A DNA stretch of 64,000 bases, from assembly GCF_023380245.1 (NCBI RefSeq), contig NZ_CP093365.1:372001-436000 (forward strand), given 5' to 3'. The position numbers and the translations under genes are program-made. The notes beneath the pieces are model-generated. The model was not told the origin of the DNA and did no database searches. It saw only the letters and a list, made by a program, of their open reading frames with translations. This stretch comes from Bombilactobacillus thymidiniphilus. Lineage in GTDB: Bacteria > Bacillota > Bacilli > Lactobacillales > Lactobacillaceae. Positions 61,237 to 64,000 of the stretch are shown here, piece by piece (position 1 is the first letter of the stretch; each line of letters opens with the position of its first letter).

Positions 61237-62526
61237 ATGATCAAATTCAAAAAATTGTGGCTTACAGCAGCTATTTTTTTAGCTGGTAGTGCTACACTGG
61301 CAAATAACAAGGTTGCCGCAGCAGATACACTAGAACCGGCTATTAATCAACAAGCTAGACAAATTGCAGGCAAAGACAATGGTTTTGCCTCTGGTACTAC
61401 TGGTGGCTTTCAAGCCGACACTAAGCATACTTTTGTCGTACGTAATCGTGAACAATTAGTCAAGGCATTGAAAAAAAATAAAAATGGTGAAGACTTATTG
61501 ATTGTTGTCGATGGTAAAATCAATATGAACGCCGATAGTCAAGGACGTGAATTAACAGCCGACGACTATGCGGATCCTGATTACAATTTGCCCGATTATT
61601 TAAAAGCCTATGATCCACAAAACTGGGGCTATGATAAAGTTCCTAGTGGTAAATTAGAAGAAGCGCGTTATCGTTCTCAAAAAAATCAAAATAAGCAAAT
61701 CACAGTGAACATTCCTTCTAATACAACTATTTTTGGCATCAACAATGCCGCAATTGATGGTGGCAATCTGAATTTGAAGAATAGCACCAATATTATTATC
61801 CGTAACATCTCTTTTGAGACACCATACGACTTTTTCCCACAATGGGATCCTACCGATGATGAATTCGGTAATTGGAACTCTGAGTATGACAGCATCACAA
61901 TCAAAGGTGCGCAAAAAGTTTGGTTAGATCACAATTATTTTACTGATGGTAAACATCCTGACAGTGAATCAGAAAAATATTTTGGTCGTAAATATCAACA
62001 TCATGATGGTGTGATGGATATTGTTAATGGTGCCGATTATATTACTATTTCTAATAGTAAAATTACTAACCATGATAAAACGATGCTAATTGGAAACAGT
62101 GATTCCAAAACTTCTGATCGCGGCAAATTGCATGTTACTTTAAATGATAATATTTTTGAGGATATTGTCCAACGTCAACCGCGCGTACGCTTTGGTCAAG
62201 TTCATTTGTTCAATAATTATTTTACAAATACTAATCAATCCGGTTATCAAGCTAAATATATCATTGGTGCTGGCTTTGAGTCCCAAGTTCTCGCAGAAAA
62301 TAATGCAATTAATATTGCCAAAATGAAACAAAAGAACATTATCAAAAATTTCAAAGCTACTAATTTAACTATGAAACAGACCCTTTTCAATGATCATTTA
62401 TTACTTGATAATGGTATCGAACAAGGATTTAATCCTGTTACTTGGCAACCACCTTATAACTATGTGTTAAAAGATACTCAAACAATTGAGGCTAGCACAA
62501 CTTCCAACGCTGGTCCTATTTTATAA
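61237..62526 (+). CDS. Secreted pectate lyase, polysaccharide lyase family 1
   Basis: 429 residues. Signal peptide 1-30 (MIKFKKLWLTAAIFLAG... ending VAAA), then a right-handed beta-helix. PL1 signatures: VWLDHNYFTDG (about 227), HHDGVMDIVNGADYITIS, and RQPRVRFGQVHLFNNYF (about 312-328) with the catalytic Arg and Ca-dependent chemistry of the family. No wall anchor, so released to cleave polygalacturonate by beta-elimination. The start at 61237 gives a proper signal peptide; an in-frame ATG at 61189 adds 16 polar residues. RBS spacing (AGAGG, 13 bases) is loose. Accessory gene between mscL and prs. Confidence 0.9.
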   Translation: MIKFKKLWLTAAIFLAGSATLANNKVAAADTLEPAINQQARQIAGKDNGFASGTTGGFQADTKHTFVVRNREQLVKALKKNKNGEDLLIVVDGKINMNADSQGRELTADDYADPDYNLPDYLKAYDPQNWGYDKVPSGKLEEARYRSQKNQNKQITVNIPSNTTIFGINNAAIDGGNLNLKNSTNIIIRNISFETPYDFFPQWDPTDDEFGNWNSEYDSITIKGAQKVWLDHNYFTDGKHPDSESEKYFGRKYQHHDGVMDIVNGADYITISNSKITNHDKTMLIGNSDSKTSDRGKLHVTLNDNIFEDIVQRQPRVRFGQVHLFNNYFTNTNQSGYQAKYIIGAGFESQVLAENNAINIAKMKQKNIIKNFKATNLTMKQTLFNDHLLLDNGIEQGFNPVTWQPPYNYVLKDTQTIEASTTSNAGPIL

Positions 62527-62533
62527 TAGATAA

Positions 62534-62570
62534 CAAAAAACGACAGAATAATTAAATTCTGTCGTTTTTT
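62534..62570. terminator. Bidirectional terminator
   Basis: Perfect 9-bp arms CGACAGAAT (62541-62549) and ATTCTGTCG (62555-62563) with A-run and T-run flanks, between converging pectate lyase and prs. Confidence 0.95.
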
Positions 62571-62592
62571 ATTTTACATAGTAAGCAAATAT

Positions 62593-63567
62593 TTAATGTC
62601 TTTTAAAACGATTTTGGAATAATGGACTAACTGGTTCGTTGCCATAAATCCGTTTGATCGCTTCCCCAAGCAATGGAGCTACTGATATTTCCACCATCTT
62701 AGAAATCTTTTTTTCTTCTGGTATTTGAATTGAATCAGTTACCACAAGTTGCTCAATCGGCGCATCATCTAGGCGCTTAATTGCTGGACCGGACAAAACA
62801 GCATGCGTACAGCAAGCATAAACTTCATTAGCACCCGCTTCTTTCAAAGCTTCAGCAGCCAAAGAAATGGTTCCAGCAGTATCAATCATATCATCAATAA
62901 TGATACAACGTTTATCTTTAACATCACCGATGATATTCATAACTTCTGACACATTGGGACGCGGTCGTCTTTTATCAATAATTGCAATAGGCGCCTTCAA
63001 AAATTCTGCTAATCGACGTGCACGAACAACACCACCATGATCAGGCGAAACAACCACAGCATCTTTTTCCAAACTATTTTCTAGGAAATAATCAGCCAAC
63101 AAAGGAGACGCGTTCAAATGATCAACAGGAATATCGAAAAAGCCCTGAATTTGTACTGCATGTAAATCTAATGCCAACACACGATCCACACCAGTATTTT
63201 GTAACATATTAGCGACTAATTTTGCAGTAATAGGTTCACGTGCTCGAGCTTTACGATCTTGCCGCGCATAACCGTAATAAGGAATCACCACATTAATCAT
63301 CGCTGCCGAAGCACGACGCAAAGCATCAATCATAATTAATAATTCCATCAAATTGTCATTGACCGGATCAGCTGTTGATTGGATCAAAAAAACTTCTGAA
63401 CCACGAATACTTTCTTCGATGTTGATTTGAATTTCCCCATCACTAAAACGTTTTACCGAAGATTTACCTAAGGGTATCCCCACTTCTTTAGCAATTTTTC
63501 CAGCCAAAGGCTTATTAGAATTTAAAGCAAAGATTTTCATATGATTGCCAGAGCTCATTATCGACAT
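62593..63567 (-). CDS. prs: Ribose-phosphate pyrophosphokinase
   Basis: 324 residues. Makes PRPP for purine, pyrimidine, NAD and His/Trp synthesis. [52 protein letters not shown] (ATP-binding), and [14 protein letters not shown] (PRPP loop) are diagnostic. ATG 63567 with GAG upstream; the ATG at 63558 is also possible. Downstream of glmU, as in Bacillus gcaD-prs. Confidence 0.97.
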   Translation of the reverse strand: MSIMSSGNHMKIFALNSNKPLAGKIAKEVGIPLGKSSVKRFSDGEIQINIEESIRGSEVFLIQSTADPVNDNLMELLIMIDALRRASAAMINVVIPYYGYARQDRKARAREPITAKLVANMLQNTGVDRVLALDLHAVQIQGFFDIPVDHLNASPLLADYFLENSLEKDAVVVSPDHGGVVRARRLAEFLKAPIAIIDKRRPRPNVSEVMNIIGDVKDKRCIIIDDMIDTAGTISLAAEALKEAGANEVYACCTHAVLSGPAIKRLDDAPIEQLVVTDSIQIPEEKKISKMVEISVAPLLGEAIKRIYGNEPVSPLFQNRFKRH

Positions 63568-63617
63568 CGTTTCTCAACTTTCTATACATAAAATATTTAA
63601 TTACTAGACCAAAAACA

Positions 63618-64000
63618 TTAATTCCAATCAGGATCTTGTCCTAAAGGCAACTTAGACCAATAGTCAGGCTTATTAACTTGTCTAGCCCGACCTATCGCCA
63701 TATCGTGACGGTTAATATCAGCCGTAATGGTCGAACCTGCCGCTACAAAAGCATGATCGGCAATTGTGACTGGTGCCACAATATTAGCATTACTACCAAT
63801 AAAAGCATGATCACCGACCTGGGTATGAAATTTTTGAACACCATCATAGTTAACAAAAACTACTCCACAGCCTATATTAACATCACTGCCAATTGTAGCA
63901 TCACCTACATAACTCAAGTGTCCCACTTTACTGCGCGGACCTATCAAAGCATTCTTTACTTCACAAAAGTTCCCGATATGAGCCTGCTCACCAATTTCAG
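63618..64000 (-). CDS. glmU: Bifunctional GlmU, C-terminal part (partial)
   Basis: 127 codons of the left-handed beta-helix acetyltransferase domain, open to the window edge. [51 protein letters not shown] and [19 protein letters not shown] match the GlmU C-terminus, which acetylates GlcN-1-P. The catalytic His segment is probably just at the edge. Precedes prs by 50 bp. Confidence 0.95.
   Translation of the reverse strand, partial: EIGEQAHIGNFCEVKNALIGPRSKVGHLSYVGDATIGSDVNIGCGVVFVNYDGVQKFHTQVGDHAFIGSNANIVAPVTIADHAFVAAGSTITADINRHDMAIGRARQVNKPDYWSKLPLGQDPDWN

Overview
The window is chromosomal DNA of a low-GC Gram-positive bacterium and most resembles the family Lactobacillaceae. The evidence is the ribosomal protein families, a Clp/Rpo/str/S10 gene order broken only by short insertions, an L-lactate dehydrogenase next to the peptidyl-tRNA hydrolase/Mfd cluster, RNA polymerase delta (RpoE), and tRNA genes without encoded CCA. 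A secreted family-1 pectate lyase suggests a plant- or pollen-associated lifestyle; a bee-gut Bombilactobacillus-like genome is a guess that 16S rRNA or whole-genome comparison would settle. No phage, insertion sequence, CRISPR array or rRNA was seen.

Layout. 1-4756: promoter-proximal S10 operon on the minus strand (rpsJ-rplC-rplD-rplW-rplB-rpsS-rplV-rpsC-rplP, the last cut by the window edge) with its promoter and leader. 4842-9344: metabolic insert (pncA; oppA-like gene plus pepT; a B3/B4-domain gene). 9345-12545: str operon (rpsL-rpsG-fusA) with promoter and leader. 12603-17711: accessory insert (comC, msrA, a TraX-like membrane protein, a 956-residue repeat-rich wall-anchored protein). 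17917-27961: rpoC, rpoB with a structured leader, and clpC. 28056-28760: six tRNA genes and a damaged tRNA-Pro remnant. 28776-43184: a long minus-strand run pth-mfd-flippase-rqcP-divIC-yabR-tilS-hpt-ftsH-hslO-dusB-lysS, joining translation quality control, division, repair and protein turnover. 43304-47166: coaA-like, coaBC, ldh, a tiny membrane protein and cbpA on the plus strand. 47232-52320: murF, cshA, acpS, alr, mazF on the minus strand. 52407-57779: MFS transporter, rpmE2, murA, pyrG, rpoE. 57827-64000: a DUF1934 gene, lipL, an HD hydrolase, mscL, pectate lyase, prs and the end of glmU.

I found no convincing new multi-gene system; almost everything is core genome. The points most worth a second look are: a MurA with Asp at the active-site Cys position; a CoaBC with Glu where the decarboxylase Cys is expected, next to an N-terminally short CoaA; a mazF toxin with no antitoxin gene but a terminator-like hairpin in front of it; a tRNA-Pro remnant lacking its anticodon arm; a surface protein with an LPQLG sorting motif and near-identical internal repeats; and several RNA leaders (pyrG, rpoB, rpsL, cshA) and operator-like palindromes.

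Many track starts were moved to ATG/GTG/TTG codons with a properly spaced ribosome-binding site; the reason is given in each entry.
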